Source: Phenylobacterium sp. (lineage in GTDB: Bacteria; Pseudomonadota; Alphaproteobacteria; Caulobacterales; Caulobacteraceae). Taken from it: a stretch of DNA of 37,226 nucleotides. The notes beneath the pieces were generated by a model that was not told the DNA's origin, did no database searches, and worked only from the letters and a program-made list of their open reading frames with translations. Position 1 is the stretch's first letter, and every line of letters starts with the position of its first letter. Positions 18,801-31,226 of this stretch are shown one piece after another. The DNA lies in NCBI RefSeq assembly GCF_031181185.1, contig NZ_JAPSKZ010000013.1, forward strand, positions 1 through 37,226. The letters are read 5' to 3'. Position numbers and translations under genes: made by a program.

Positions 18801-18868
18801 CGGCTTAACTCCGTCTTTACCAGCGGCGGACCATAGCGCGCCCCCGCCGCGCTGCATTGCAAAAGTTT

Positions 18869-18906
18869 AATATCGTTACTCGATATTCATTTGATCGAGA
18901 AACGAT
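18869..18906. promoter_or_regulatory. Nested dyads in AT-rich intergenic region (candidate operator)
   Basis: AATATCG-TTACT-CGATATT (18869-18887, perfect) overlapping ATCGTTACTCGAT-N9-ATCGAGAAACGAT (18872-18906; 12 of 13 paired). Confidence 0.6.
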
Positions 18907-18991
18907 GCGGCCATATCGATAATCACAACAAGTAAGCGTATCCGATCCACACAGATGCTGCAGCGCAGCATCAAAGCCAAGGAGAGTTCAG

Positions 18992-19093
18992 ATGTTCGCC
19001 AACGCCATGTCCTTCCTCGACCGCGCCGCCATGAGCTTCATCGTCGTGCTGGGCGCCTTCCCCATGCTGGCCATCGCCGCCGCGCAAATCTAG
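18992..19093 (+). CDS. Putative 33-aa hydrophobic small protein
   Basis: ATG with upstream AAGGAG; MFANAMSFLDRAAMSFIVVLGAFPMLAIAAAQI*. Below the ORF-track length cutoff. Confidence 0.55.
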   Translation: MFANAMSFLDRAAMSFIVVLGAFPMLAIAAAQI

Positions 19094-19177
19094 GTTCGGC
19101 GCGTGGGGTTCGTCCGACCCGCTGACGGCCAGGCTGATGTCGGCCGCAGCGGGTTCAGACGCAAAGCGGGGCTTAAT

Positions 19178-19708
19178 ATGCGCACCTTGGGTCCGGGATC
19201 GGTTTCCAGCTTCCTGAAGGTCATCCTGGACGTGGTGTTCGCCGCGCTCTGGGTGCTGCTGGCGCTCACCGGCCTGATCACGGTCGCCGCCGTGCTGCTC
19301 AGCTTCAATCCCGACCTTCTGGCCGGCGTCACCGTGGATCCGGAGGCCGACGAGGTCTTCCGCCGCGGACCGGTGCTCGCCACGGGCCTCCTGGCCTTCG
19401 CCATCTACCTGGCCGGCGTCCTCGTCATCGTGGGGTGCCTGCGCCGGATCTTCGCCACGCTCACCGCCGGCGATCCCTTCCACCCGGACAACGTCGCCCG
19501 CCTGCGCCTGATCGGCGCGATCCTCGCGGGCCTCGAGCTCGGCCGTTACGCCCTCTGGGCCGTGGGCGCCTGGGTGCTGCCCGACGTCACGGACGTGGAG
19601 CCCAACTTCAGCCTTACCGCCTGGTTCTCGGTCCTGGTCGTCTTCGTCCTGGCCGAGGTGTTCCGTGAAGGCGCGCGCCTGCGCCGCGAAGCCGAGCTGA
19701 CCATCTGA
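19178..19708 (+). CDS. DUF2975 domain-containing membrane protein
   Basis: MRTLGPGSVSSFLKVILDVVFAALWVLLALTG...GDPFHPDNVARLRLIGAILAGLELGRYA (DUF2975-type PFxxxNxxRLRxIG). Confidence 0.87.
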   Translation: MRTLGPGSVSSFLKVILDVVFAALWVLLALTGLITVAAVLLSFNPDLLAGVTVDPEADEVFRRGPVLATGLLAFAIYLAGVLVIVGCLRRIFATLTAGDPFHPDNVARLRLIGAILAGLELGRYALWAVGAWVLPDVTDVEPNFSLTAWFSVLVVFVLAEVFREGARLRREAELTI

Positions 19709-19709
19709 C

Positions 19710-19946
19710 ATGCCGATCCGCGTGAACCTCGACCGCGTCCTGCTGGACCGCCGCATGTCGCTCACCGAGCTGGCCGACCGGGTGGGCGTGACGATCGCCA
19801 ACCTGTCGATCCTGAAGACCGGCAAGGCGCGCGCCGTCCGCTTCTCGACCTTGGCCGCGCTCTGCCGCGAGCTCGATTGCCAGCCGGGTGACCTGCTGGT
19901 GTACGAGGCCGGCCCGGAGGACCCGCTGGAGGACGACGAGGCCTAG
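19710..19946 (+). CDS. XRE-family HTH regulator (YozG-like)
   Basis: [66 protein letters not shown]; immediately follows the DUF2975 gene. Confidence 0.92.
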   Translation: MPIRVNLDRVLLDRRMSLTELADRVGVTIANLSILKTGKARAVRFSTLAALCRELDCQPGDLLVYEAGPEDPLEDDEA

Positions 19947-20659
19947 CCGCCGGTCGCCGTCCGCTGCATGGCGCACAGCTCGCCGATGCCCTTGCGCGCC
20001 AGGCTGAACAGCGCCTCGAACTCGGCTTCCGAGAAGCCGCGCTTCTCGCCCGTCGCCTGGATCTCGACGATGTCGCCGTGGCCGGTCAGGACGAAGTTGG
20101 CGTCCGCTTCGGCGTTGGAATCCTCTTCGTAGTCCAGGTCCAGGACCGGCGTTCCGGCGAAGACCCCGCACGAGATCGCCGCCACCTGGTCCAGGATCGG
20201 GTCGGCCGCGATCACGCCCTCGTCCAGCAGGTACCGGGTGGCGAGCCGCAGGGCGACCCAGGCGCCGGTGATCGCCGCCGTGCGCGTGCCGCCGTCGGCC
20301 TGGATGACGTCGCAGTCCACGGTGATCTGCCGCTCGCCGAGCGCCTTCAGGTCGGTCACGGCGCGCAAGCTGCGGCCGATCAGGCGTTGGATCTCCTGGG
20401 TCCGGCCCGACTGCTTGCCGGCGGCGGCCTCGCGGCGGCCGCGCGTGTGGGTGGCTCGGGGCAGCATGCCGTACTCGGCCGTCACCCAGCCCTGGCCCTT
20501 GCCGCGCAGGAAGCCCGGCACGCCCTCTTCCAGGCTCGCCGTGACCAGCACCTTGGTGTGGCCGAAGCTGACCAGGCACGAGCCCTCGGCGTAGCGGCTG
20601 ACGCCGGTTTCCAGGGTCACCGGGCGGAGCAGGTCGGGGCGGCGTTCGGAGGGGCGCAT
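19943..20659 (-). CDS. rph: Ribonuclease PH
   Basis: [76 protein letters not shown] at 20657-20659. Confidence 0.98.
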   Translation of the reverse strand: MRPSERRPDLLRPVTLETGVSRYAEGSCLVSFGHTKVLVTASLEEGVPGFLRGKGQGWVTAEYGMLPRATHTRGRREAAAGKQSGRTQEIQRLIGRSLRAVTDLKALGERQITVDCDVIQADGGTRTAAITGAWVALRLATRYLLDEGVIAADPILDQVAAISCGVFAGTPVLDLDYEEDSNAEADANFVLTGHGDIVEIQATGEKRGFSEAEFEALFSLARKGIGELCAMQRTATGG

Positions 20660-20769
20660 GGCGTGGGAACTTCCAGTGGGGCTTCGGCGTCTTGCGCCGG
20701 TGGTGGCCGCGCTTATCCTAACCCGCAAGGCGCCGTCCATGGGGCGCCGCAACCCGTGCGCAAGCTGAC

Positions 20770-21837
20770 GTGACCAATCCGTTCCTCGCCCGCGGGCCCA
20801 CGCTCACCGAACTCGACGAGCGAGCCCGGGAGATTTTCCGCCGCATCGTCGAGAGCTACCTGGAAACAGGCGAGCCCGTGGGCTCGCGCACGCTGTCCAA
20901 GACCGGCCTGCCGCTGTCGCCGGCCTCGATCCGCAACACCATGCAGGACCTGACCCAGCTGGGCCTGCTGGGCGCGCCGCACGTCAGCGCCGGGCGGCTG
21001 CCGACGCACGCCGGTCTGCGCCTGTTCGTCGACGGTCTCTTGGAGGTGGGCGACGTCGCCGAGGAGGAGCGCCGCAACATCGAGGCCCGCCTGCGCGCCC
21101 ACGGCCGAAACTACGAAGACGCCCTCAACGAGGCCTCGAAGATCCTGTCTGGCCTGGCCGGCGGGGCGGGCGTGGTGGTCACGCCGATCCGCGACGCAGG
21201 CGTCACCCATGTCGAGTTCGTGCCGCTGTCGGGCGAGCGGACCCTGGCGATCATGGTCTTCGACGACGGCACGGTGGAGAACCGGCTGATCCGCCGTCCG
21301 GTCGGCGTGACGCCGTCCGCGTTGCAGGAGGCGTCGAACTTCCTGAACGCGCGCATGCGCGGCCGCACCCTGGCCGAGGCTAAGGTCGACCTCCGCACCG
21401 AGCTGGACCGGGCCAAGCGCGAGCTGGACGAGACCGCCGCCCGGCTGGTCGAGGACGGCCTGGCCGCCTGGAGCGGCGGCGACGGCGACGAGCGCGCCCT
21501 GATCGTCCGGGGACGTGCGAACCTGCTGGAGGACCGCGAGGCGATCGAGGACCTGGAGCGGGTCCGATCGCTGTTCGAGGACCTGGAGCAGAAGGAGCAG
21601 CTTATCCAGCTGCTGGACGGCGTGCGCGAGGGCCAGGGCGTGCGCATCTTCATCGGCGCCGAAACGCGGCTCTTCTCGCTTTCAGGTTCCGCGGTGATCG
21701 CGGCGCCCTATATGACGGGGTCGCAGCGGGTGGTGGGCGCGATCGGCGTGATCGGCCCCGCCCGGCTGAACTATGCCCGGGTCATTCCGTTGGTGGACTA
21801 CACCGCCCGCGTGCTTGGCCAGGTGATGAACGCGTAA
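20770..21837 (+). CDS. hrcA: Heat-inducible transcriptional repressor HrcA
   Basis: [81 protein letters not shown] start. Confidence 0.97.
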   Translation: MTNPFLARGPTLTELDERAREIFRRIVESYLETGEPVGSRTLSKTGLPLSPASIRNTMQDLTQLGLLGAPHVSAGRLPTHAGLRLFVDGLLEVGDVAEEERRNIEARLRAHGRNYEDALNEASKILSGLAGGAGVVVTPIRDAGVTHVEFVPLSGERTLAIMVFDDGTVENRLIRRPVGVTPSALQEASNFLNARMRGRTLAEAKVDLRTELDRAKRELDETAARLVEDGLAAWSGGDGDERALIVRGRANLLEDREAIEDLERVRSLFEDLEQKEQLIQLLDGVREGQGVRIFIGAETRLFSLSGSAVIAAPYMTGSQRVVGAIGVIGPARLNYARVIPLVDYTARVLGQVMNA

Positions 21838-21850
21838 GACCAGGTAGGAC

Positions 21851-22483
21851 ATGTCCGAAGACAACACCCCGCCCGAGGGCGCCCCCGCTGGCGCGGAGGA
21901 CGGTTTCGATTTCGACGGCGCCGATCTCGAAGCGCTGAAGGCCGAGAACCAGGCGCTGAAGGAGCAGGTGCTCCGCTACGCGGCCGAGGCCGAGAACACG
22001 AAGCGGCGGGCCGAGCGCGAGGCCAACGACGCCCGCGCCTACGCCATCCAGAAGTTCGCCCGCGACCTTCTGGGCGTCGCCGACAACCTCGACCGTGCGA
22101 TGACGGCCGCCCCGGCGGACCACGCCGACGCGCCGGTGAAGAACTTCGTCGTCGGGGTCGAGATGACCGCCAAGGAGCTCCTGGCGGCGTTCGAGCGCAA
22201 CGGCCTGAAGAAGATCGACCCGGCCAAGGGCGAGAAATTCGATCCGCACAAGCACCAGGCGATGATGGAACAGCCCGGGACCGACGTGGCCCCCGGCGGG
22301 GTCGTCCAGGTGCTGCAGCCCGGCTACGAGCTGCTGGGCCGCCTCGTTCGTCCGGCCATGGTGGTGGTCGCGGCCAAGGGGGCCGCCGCGGCCTCGGGCG
22401 GCGCTGACGGCGGCGGTCAGCAGAACCCCTACGCCGCCAACGAGGACGGCGATCAGGGCGGCTCTGTGGATACCCGCGCCTAA
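21851..22483 (+). CDS. grpE: Nucleotide exchange factor GrpE
   Basis: YAAEAENTKRRAEREANDARAYAIQKFARDLLGVADNLDRAM...FDPHKHQAMMEQPGTDVAPGGVVQVLQPGYELLGRLVRPAMVVVAK-like C-terminus. Confidence 0.97.
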   Translation: MSEDNTPPEGAPAGAEDGFDFDGADLEALKAENQALKEQVLRYAAEAENTKRRAEREANDARAYAIQKFARDLLGVADNLDRAMTAAPADHADAPVKNFVVGVEMTAKELLAAFERNGLKKIDPAKGEKFDPHKHQAMMEQPGTDVAPGGVVQVLQPGYELLGRLVRPAMVVVAAKGAAAASGGADGGGQQNPYAANEDGDQGGSVDTRA

Positions 22484-22603
22484 ACAGGCTCCCGGCCCCT
22501 TCCCCCGAGGGGAAATCTGGCTAATGTCGCAAGTCCCTTCCTTTCGGGGGTTTGGGCCGCCCCGGCTGATTCGCGGGCGGCCGAGGCGAGCCGGGACCTA
22601 AGA

Positions 22604-23722
22604 ATGAAGCTGACGATCGAACGCGCCGCGCTGCTCCGGGCCCTCGGCCACGTGCAGAGCGCGGTGGAGCGCCGCAACACCATTCCGATCCTGTCGAACG
22701 TGCTGTTGTCGGCGGAACGCGATCGGCTGACGTTCTCGGCCACCGACCTCGACATGGAGATCGTGGACGAGGCGATGGCGCAGGTGGACCAGCCGGGCCA
22801 GATCACCGCGCCGGCCCACACCCTCTACGAGATCGTCCGCAAGCTGCCCGAAGGCGCGGACGTCTCACTGAGCTTCACGGGCGAGGACCCGCGGCTGACC
22901 GTCCAGGCGGGCCGTTCGCGGTTCAACCTGCCGGTCCTGCCGGCCGGCGACTTCCCGGTGATGTCGGCCGAGGGCTTCGGCGGCGCCATGGGCGTCGACG
23001 TCAACGACCTGATCCGGCTGATCGACAAGACGCGCTTCGCCATCTCGGCCGAGGAGACGCGCTACTATCTGAACGGCCTCTACCTCCACACCGTCATGAT
23101 CGACGGCTCGCCGCGCCTGCGGGCGGTGGCCACCGACGGCTCGCGACTGGCGCTGGCCGACATGCCGGCGCCCGAGGGCGCCGCCGGCGCGCCTGGCGTC
23201 ATCGTGCCCCGCAAGACGGTCGGCGAGGCCCGCCGCCTGCTGGAGGACGCCGGGGAGTCGGTCGAGCTGCAGGTCAGTCCGCAGAAGATTCGCTTCGAAC
23301 TGGGCGGCGCGGCGCTGACCTCGAAGGTCATCGACGGCAACTTCCCCGACTACGGCCGGGTGATCCCCAAGGACAACAACCGCGTCGTCATGGTCGACGC
23401 CAAGCTGTTCGCCCAGGCGGTCGACCGGGTCGCTACCATCTCGGCCGAGAAGAGCCGTTCGGTGCGCATGGCCATCGAACCCGGCCGCGTGGTGCTGACC
23501 GTCCGCAACATGGAAGCCGGCCAGGCCGTGGAAGAGCTCGAGATCGACTACGACGGCGAGCCCTTCGAACTGTCGTTCAACGCCCGCTACCTGCTGGACA
23601 TCACCGATCAGATCTCGGGCGAGCAGGCCGAGCTGCGCTTCGGCGGCCCGAACGATCCGGCCCTGGTGCTCGACCCGGCCGACGTCGACGTCCAGTACAT
23701 CCTGATGCCGCTGCGGGTGTGA
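22604..23722 (+). CDS. dnaN: DNA polymerase III subunit beta (sliding clamp)
   Basis: MKLTIERAALLRALGHVQSAVERRNTIPILSNVLLSAERDRLTFSATDLDMEI ... YILMPLRV. Confidence 0.98.
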   Translation: MKLTIERAALLRALGHVQSAVERRNTIPILSNVLLSAERDRLTFSATDLDMEIVDEAMAQVDQPGQITAPAHTLYEIVRKLPEGADVSLSFTGEDPRLTVQAGRSRFNLPVLPAGDFPVMSAEGFGGAMGVDVNDLIRLIDKTRFAISAEETRYYLNGLYLHTVMIDGSPRLRAVATDGSRLALADMPAPEGAAGAPGVIVPRKTVGEARRLLEDAGESVELQVSPQKIRFELGGAALTSKVIDGNFPDYGRVIPKDNNRVVMVDAKLFAQAVDRVATISAEKSRSVRMAIEPGRVVLTVRNMEAGQAVEELEIDYDGEPFELSFNARYLLDITDQISGEQAELRFGGPNDPALVLDPADVDVQYILMPLRV

Positions 23723-23750
23723 GGCGCGGCTTCCACTAAGGGACCAAACA

Positions 23751-25679
23751 ATGCTCCGTTGCGCAGCCGCCCTCGGGGCGCTCGTCCTGCTGTCGGTCGT
23801 CGGCGGCGCCCAGGCCCAGCCCGCCGTCGAGGTGCGGGAACAGGGGCAGATCGTCACCGAGAACGTGCCGGTCACGCCGCCCGAGGTGCGCGAGGCGCTG
23901 CGGCGCTACCAGAACACCCGCTCGGCGGGCTTCCTGGACTGGATGGCCGACGGCTCGATGCTGATCTCGACGCGGTTCGGGCAGACGGTCCAGGCGCACC
24001 GCGTCACCGCGCCGGCCGGCCAGCGCACGCAGCTGACCTTCTTCGACGAGCCGGTCGCGGGCGCAGCCGGCGTGCCGCACGCGCCTGAGCGCTATCTCCT
24101 CAGCCGGGACGTCGGCGGCGCCGAATACTACCAAGCCTACCTCATGGACCTTTCGGGTCGGGAGACGGCGATCACGGAGCCGAAGACCCGCAACAGCGGC
24201 TTCGTGTTCTCGCGCGACGGCAAGCGACTGGCGTGGAGCCGCACGACGCCAGGCTCGGGCGACTACGACATCATGGTGATGGACGGAGCCGACGTGGCCA
24301 CCCGCCGCGTTGCGCTGGAAGGCACGGGGGCGATGTCTCCGGTCGCCTTCTCGCCCGACGGCTCGAAGCTGCTCCTCGTCCGCCGCATCTCGGTGACCTC
24401 GTCCAAGATCTTCCTTCTGGACCTGGCGAGCGGTCAGGCGGTCGAGCTGAACCCGTCGAAGAAGCAGATCGCCTACGCCGGCGGCGAGTTCACACCTGAT
24501 GGCCGGGCCATCCTGCTGCTGTCGGACGAAGGGTCGGAGGTTTCGCGGCTGGTCAGCTATGACCTGGCGAGCAGGAAGTTCGCCGTCGTCGCCGACGGCG
24601 GCCGCTGGGACGTGGAGGCTTTCGACCTCTCGGACGACGGCCGCACCCTGGCCTACGCCGTCAACGAGGACGGCGCGTCCAAGGTTGTCGTCCGGGACTT
24701 CGTCACCCGCCGCGCGCTGCCTCAGCCGGAGCTGCCGCTCGGCGTGCTGACCGGCCTCGGCTTTTCCCCGGACAGCCAGCGGCTGGCCGTCGGCCTCGCC
24801 TCGGCGACCTCGCCGGCCGATGTCTGGGTCTGGGACCTGCAGCCCGCGAAGCTGACCCGCTGGACCTATTCCGAGATGGGCGGCCTGGATCCCGCGGCGA
24901 TGGTCGAGCCGACCCTTGCGCGCTTCAAATCGTTCGACGGCCTGGAGGTGCCCGCCTGGGTCTACAAGCCCAAGCGCGGCGGCAAGGCCCCCGTCATCAT
25001 CAGCATCCACGGCGGGCCAGAGGGCCAGTCACGGCCGCAGTTCTCGTCCGGCGTCCAATACTGGGTGAACGAGCTCGGGGCCGCGGTGATCGTCCCGAAC
25101 GTCCGCGGCTCGACCGGCTACGGCAAGACCTACGTCAGCCTCGACAACGGCTTCAAGCGTCGGGACTCGGTGAAGGACATCGGCGCGCTGCTGGACTGGA
25201 TCGCCACGCAGCCGGACCTCGATGCCAGCCGTGTCGTCGTCTATGGCGGCTCGTACGGCGGGTACATGACGCTGGCCAGCTTCGCCGACTACAACGACCG
25301 TCTTGCCGGCGCCGTCGACATCGTCGGCATCTCCAACTGGCTGACCTTCCTCGCCAACACCGAAGGCTATCGGCGCGATCTGCGGCGGGTCGAGTACGGC
25401 GACGAGCGGGATCCGAAGATGAGGGCGTTCCTCGAGAAGGACTCGCCCATCGGCCAAGTCGCCAAGATGAAGAAGCCGCTCTTCGTGATCGCCGGCTACA
25501 ACGATCCGCGCGTGCCCTGGACCGAGGGGCGCCAGATGACCGACGAGGCGCGGAAGAACGGCGTCGACGTCTGGTGGATGATGGCCAAGGACGAGGGTCA
25601 CGGCTTCCGCAAGAAGCAGAACGTCGACGCCCAGCGTGAGGCCGAGACGCTGTTCCTCAGGAAGGTGTTCGGCCGCTAG
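23751..25679 (+). CDS. S9 family peptidase (prolyl oligopeptidase-like), exported
   Basis: Signal peptide; beta-propeller region; C-term IISIHGGPEGQSRPQF, VYGGSYGGYMTLASF (GxSxGG), DEGHGF. Confidence 0.95.
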   Translation: MLRCAAALGALVLLSVVGGAQAQPAVEVREQGQIVTENVPVTPPEVREALRRYQNTRSAGFLDWMADGSMLISTRFGQTVQAHRVTAPAGQRTQLTFFDEPVAGAAGVPHAPERYLLSRDVGGAEYYQAYLMDLSGRETAITEPKTRNSGFVFSRDGKRLAWSRTTPGSGDYDIMVMDGADVATRRVALEGTGAMSPVAFSPDGSKLLLVRRISVTSSKIFLLDLASGQAVELNPSKKQIAYAGGEFTPDGRAILLLSDEGSEVSRLVSYDLASRKFAVVADGGRWDVEAFDLSDDGRTLAYAVNEDGASKVVVRDFVTRRALPQPELPLGVLTGLGFSPDSQRLAVGLASATSPADVWVWDLQPAKLTRWTYSEMGGLDPAAMVEPTLARFKSFDGLEVPAWVYKPKRGGKAPVIISIHGGPEGQSRPQFSSGVQYWVNELGAAVIVPNVRGSTGYGKTYVSLDNGFKRRDSVKDIGALLDWIATQPDLDASRVVVYGGSYGGYMTLASFADYNDRLAGAVDIVGISNWLTFLANTEGYRRDLRRVEYGDERDPKMRAFLEKDSPIGQVAKMKKPLFVIAGYNDPRVPWTEGRQMTDEARKNGVDVWWMMAKDEGHGFRKKQNVDAQREAETLFLRKVFGR

Positions 25680-25682
25680 GGC

Positions 25683-25988
25683 TCAGTGCCCGTGGCTGCC
25701 TTCGTACACGCCCGGCGCCAAGCGTTCGTCTTCGGCGCCGCTCGCACCGTCCGCCAGGACGAAGCGGCGATCGCAGTAGGTGCACTCGACGAAGTCGGCC
25801 TCGCCCATCTCGAGCCAGACGCGCGGGTGGCCCAGGGCGCCGCCGACGCCGTCACAGGCGACACGCTTCGAACGCACGCGCACCACTTCGGGCGGCGGCA
25901 GGTCGGGCGTGAGCGCCGGTTTTGCGGGCGCCGGCTCCGGCTTCTTCTGCACCTTGGCGCTTTTGGCGCTGACGAGTTTGCGGGCCAT
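25683..25988 (-). CDS. zf-CHCC zinc-finger protein (NDUFS6-like)
   Basis: VACDGVGGALGHPRVWLEMGEADFVECTYCDRRFVLADG: spaced C, H, CxxC as in the CHCC zinc finger. Confidence 0.88.
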   Translation of the reverse strand: MARKLVSAKSAKVQKKPEPAPAKPALTPDLPPPEVVRVRSKRVACDGVGGALGHPRVWLEMGEADFVECTYCDRRFVLADGASGAEDERLAPGVYEGSHGH

Positions 25989-26081
25989 CGAAAAACCAAC
26001 CTCTGAAGCCGCGTCCTTGGCTCAGGCGCGACGCGCGCCTAGGTATGCGACCGCGGCTTTCGCCGTCAACGACAGGTGATC

Positions 26082-27035
26082 ATGGACCTTCCGGAATACG
26101 CGATCGAGGCCAAGGGCCTGGTCAAGACCTACGCCGCCACCAAGACCACGCCTGAAATGCGGGCGCTGAAAGGCGTCGACCTCGCCATCCCGCGGGGTGC
26201 GATCTTCGGCCTGCTGGGTCCGAACGGCGCCGGCAAGTCCACCTTCATCAACATCCTGGCCGGCCTGACGCGGAAGACCTCTGGCTCGGTCGCCATCTGG
26301 GGCCGCGACATCGACGAGCGTCCGCGCGACGCCCGCGCCGCCATCGGGGTGGTGCCCCAGGAGATCGCCGCCGACCCCTTCTTCACGCCCCGGGAGGCGC
26401 TGGAGGTCGCGGCTGGCATGTACGCCGTGCCGAAGTCCGAGCGCCGCACCGACGAGTTGCTGGCCGCCCTCGGCCTCGCGGACAAGGCCGGCGCCTACGT
26501 CCGCCAACTGTCCGGCGGCATGAAGCGGCGCCTGATGGTCGCCAAGGCCATGGTCCACAACCCGCCGGTCCTGATCCTCGACGAGCCGACGGCCGGCGTC
26601 GACGTGGAGCTGCGCCGCCAGCTCTGGAACTATGTGCTGGAGCTGAACCGCAAGGGCGTGACCATCGTGCTCACGACCCACTACCTGGAAGAGGCCCAGG
26701 AGCTCTGCGACCAGATCGCCATCATCAACCGCGGTCAGGTGGTGGCCTGCGAGCCCACCACGACGCTGCTGCGCCGGATGGACACCCGCAACGTGCTGGT
26801 GACGCCCGAAGAGCCGCTGGCGGCCGCGCCGGCGCTGCCCGGGTTCGAGACCAAGCTCCTGAAATCCGGCGGCTTCTCGGTCAGCTACCGCACCGGCCAG
26901 TCCAGCGTGGAGCAGGTGCTGGCCGCAATCCGCGCGTCGGGCCTCCACATCAAGGACATCTCGACCGAGGACCCCGATCTCGAGGACGTCTTCGTGTCCC
27001 TGACCTATGCGGCCGAGGAGGCGGCGCAGGTCTAG
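26082..27035 (+). CDS. ABC transporter ATP-binding protein
   Basis: Walker [10 protein letters not shown], signature [10 protein letters not shown], Walker [13 protein letters not shown]-loop TTHYLEEAQ. Confidence 0.96.
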   Translation: MDLPEYAIEAKGLVKTYAATKTTPEMRALKGVDLAIPRGAIFGLLGPNGAGKSTFINILAGLTRKTSGSVAIWGRDIDERPRDARAAIGVVPQEIAADPFFTPREALEVAAGMYAVPKSERRTDELLAALGLADKAGAYVRQLSGGMKRRLMVAKAMVHNPPVLILDEPTAGVDVELRRQLWNYVLELNRKGVTIVLTTHYLEEAQELCDQIAIINRGQVVACEPTTTLLRRMDTRNVLVTPEEPLAAAPALPGFETKLLKSGGFSVSYRTGQSSVEQVLAAIRASGLHIKDISTEDPDLEDVFVSLTYAAEEAAQV

Positions 27036-27436
27036 AGGTGGCGCGTCTCGGCGGGCGGCTCCCACCAGGCGTTGTCGCGGCCGTTCGCGTAGCTCACCGT
27101 CGTCTCGGCCAGCTCCGTGGGATCGGCGTCATCGAGGGCTCCCAGGTTGATCGAGACGTAATCGCCCCCGATCGCCTCGACGTGGCCGCGGCCGAACGGG
27201 CGCACCCCGCAGGTCCGGCAGAACAGGTGATGCCCCTGCTTCTCCCCGAACTGATAGTCCGAAAGGGCGTCTTCGCCGGCCAGCAGCCGGAAGGCGTCCG
27301 GCTTGATCAGCGCGCCCCAGTTGCGCGTCTTGGTGCAGATCGAGCAGTTGCACTTGCCCGTGCCGGCCGCGAGATCGATGTCGGCTTGGAAGCGCACCGC
27401 GCCGCAGTGGCAGCTGCCGTGATAGGTCTTCAGCAT
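27032..27436 (-). CDS. GFA family protein (CENP-V/GFA domain)
   Basis: [40 protein letters not shown] ... [13 protein letters not shown]. Confidence 0.94.
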   Translation of the reverse strand: MLKTYHGSCHCGAVRFQADIDLAAGTGKCNCSICTKTRNWGALIKPDAFRLLAGEDALSDYQFGEKQGHHLFCRTCGVRPFGRGHVEAIGGDYVSINLGALDDADPTELAETTVSYANGRDNAWWEPPAETRHL

Positions 27437-27500
27437 GTCGGCCCTCCTTCGTTGAAGGACGGCTTAGCAGCGCCCTGCTGACAGCAGTCTGTCAGCAGCC

Positions 27501-28043
27501 TTACCCGACGACGGCGCGGATGTCCGGCCAGACGTAGGCCACCTCATACAACGGAGTCCCGCCGGGGCCAGGCTCGCGTCGCGCCGGTTCGGCGACGCCG
27601 CCCAGGTGCTCGTAGAAGCCGCGCGCGCCGAAGTTCTCGCGCAGCACCGAGATCATCAGCGAGGTCGCCCCCTGCGCCGCCAGCGCGCGGGCGGTCTCGG
27701 TCAGGAGCGCGCGCCCGAGCCCGCGGCCCTGCGCCTGCCGCAGCAGATAGAGCACGCTGATCTCGCCCTCGCCCGGAACGCCGCGCCGCGAGGGTCCCCC
27801 CTGGGCGTAGCCCACCAGGCCGAAGCGGTCGGCCACCGCGAGGGTCACGCCGGCCTCCCCGGCCAACTGTCGGCGAAAGCGCCGGGCGAAGCCCGCCTCG
27901 GACATCCGCGCCAGGAAGGCGTCCGGCAGCAGGCCCTTGTAGGTCTCGCGCCAGGTGGTCACGTGCACATAGGCCAGCGCCTCGGCGTCCGCCGGGCCGG
28001 CGGGGAAGATCACGTGCGGGTTCGCCACGGCGGGCTGCGGCAT
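27501..28043 (-). CDS. GNAT family N-acetyltransferase
   Basis: ISVLYLLRQAQGRGLGRALLTETARALAAQGATSLMISVLRENFGARGFYEHLGG. Confidence 0.9.
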   Translation of the reverse strand: MPQPAVANPHVIFPAGPADAEALAYVHVTTWRETYKGLLPDAFLARMSEAGFARRFRRQLAGEAGVTLAVADRFGLVGYAQGGPSRRGVPGEGEISVLYLLRQAQGRGLGRALLTETARALAAQGATSLMISVLRENFGARGFYEHLGGVAEPARREPGPGGTPLYEVAYVWPDIRAVVG

Positions 28044-28123
28044 CAATCCACAGCTTGGCGTTCTCTCGCGCGGGTTCAAGGGGGTGCGGGACTCACTTGC
28101 AACCGTTAACGTCCGGCGCTCGC

Positions 28124-30811
<2,688 letters not shown>

Positions 30812-31226
30812 GTCTTCGACCGCCTTCGCCGCACGACCGTCACCTTGAACGCCTGACGCCCCCCGGCCTTGAGCCGTTTGCGAGCCTTGTCCGCCATTCC
30901 CGACTTGCCGACGCTGGCGGCCGTCGTCGTGACGAGCGCGGGCTTGGCGGCCTTGCCCTGGGCCATGCCGTGGCGCTTTCGGGCGCGGGCGTCCTGCTCG
31001 GCCTGTTCGGCGCGGCTCTGGGCGGTCCGGGCGGTGAGGTCCTTGATCAGCGCCTTGCCCTTGCGGGTGCGGCCGGTCAGCCTGGGCGCCACGTAGAGGT
31101 TGGCGTTCCAGCCGACCGGCGTGGAGCCGCCCCTGTATGATCCTCTGCCCATCGGGCGGGCATAACGCCGGGCGGCCGCGGCGGGAAGGCTTGCAGGCAG
31201 GCTATGGGTCTCCTACTGCCCGGGAG

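Noticed and set aside
20690-20769. Looked for a CIRCE element upstream of hrcA
   Set aside because: No TTAGCACTC-N9-GAGTGCTAA inverted repeat visible.
22465-22473. TGTGGATAC near the grpE end, upstream of dnaN, as a DnaA box
   Set aside because: One mismatch from TGTGGATAA, lies within grpE coding sequence and is isolated; not strong enough to call.
22523-22524. Searched the grpE-dnaN gap for an additional small gene or strong terminator
   Set aside because: Only a weak TTCCCC-CGA-GGGGAA hairpin nearby (about 22507-22521) and no convincing sORF.
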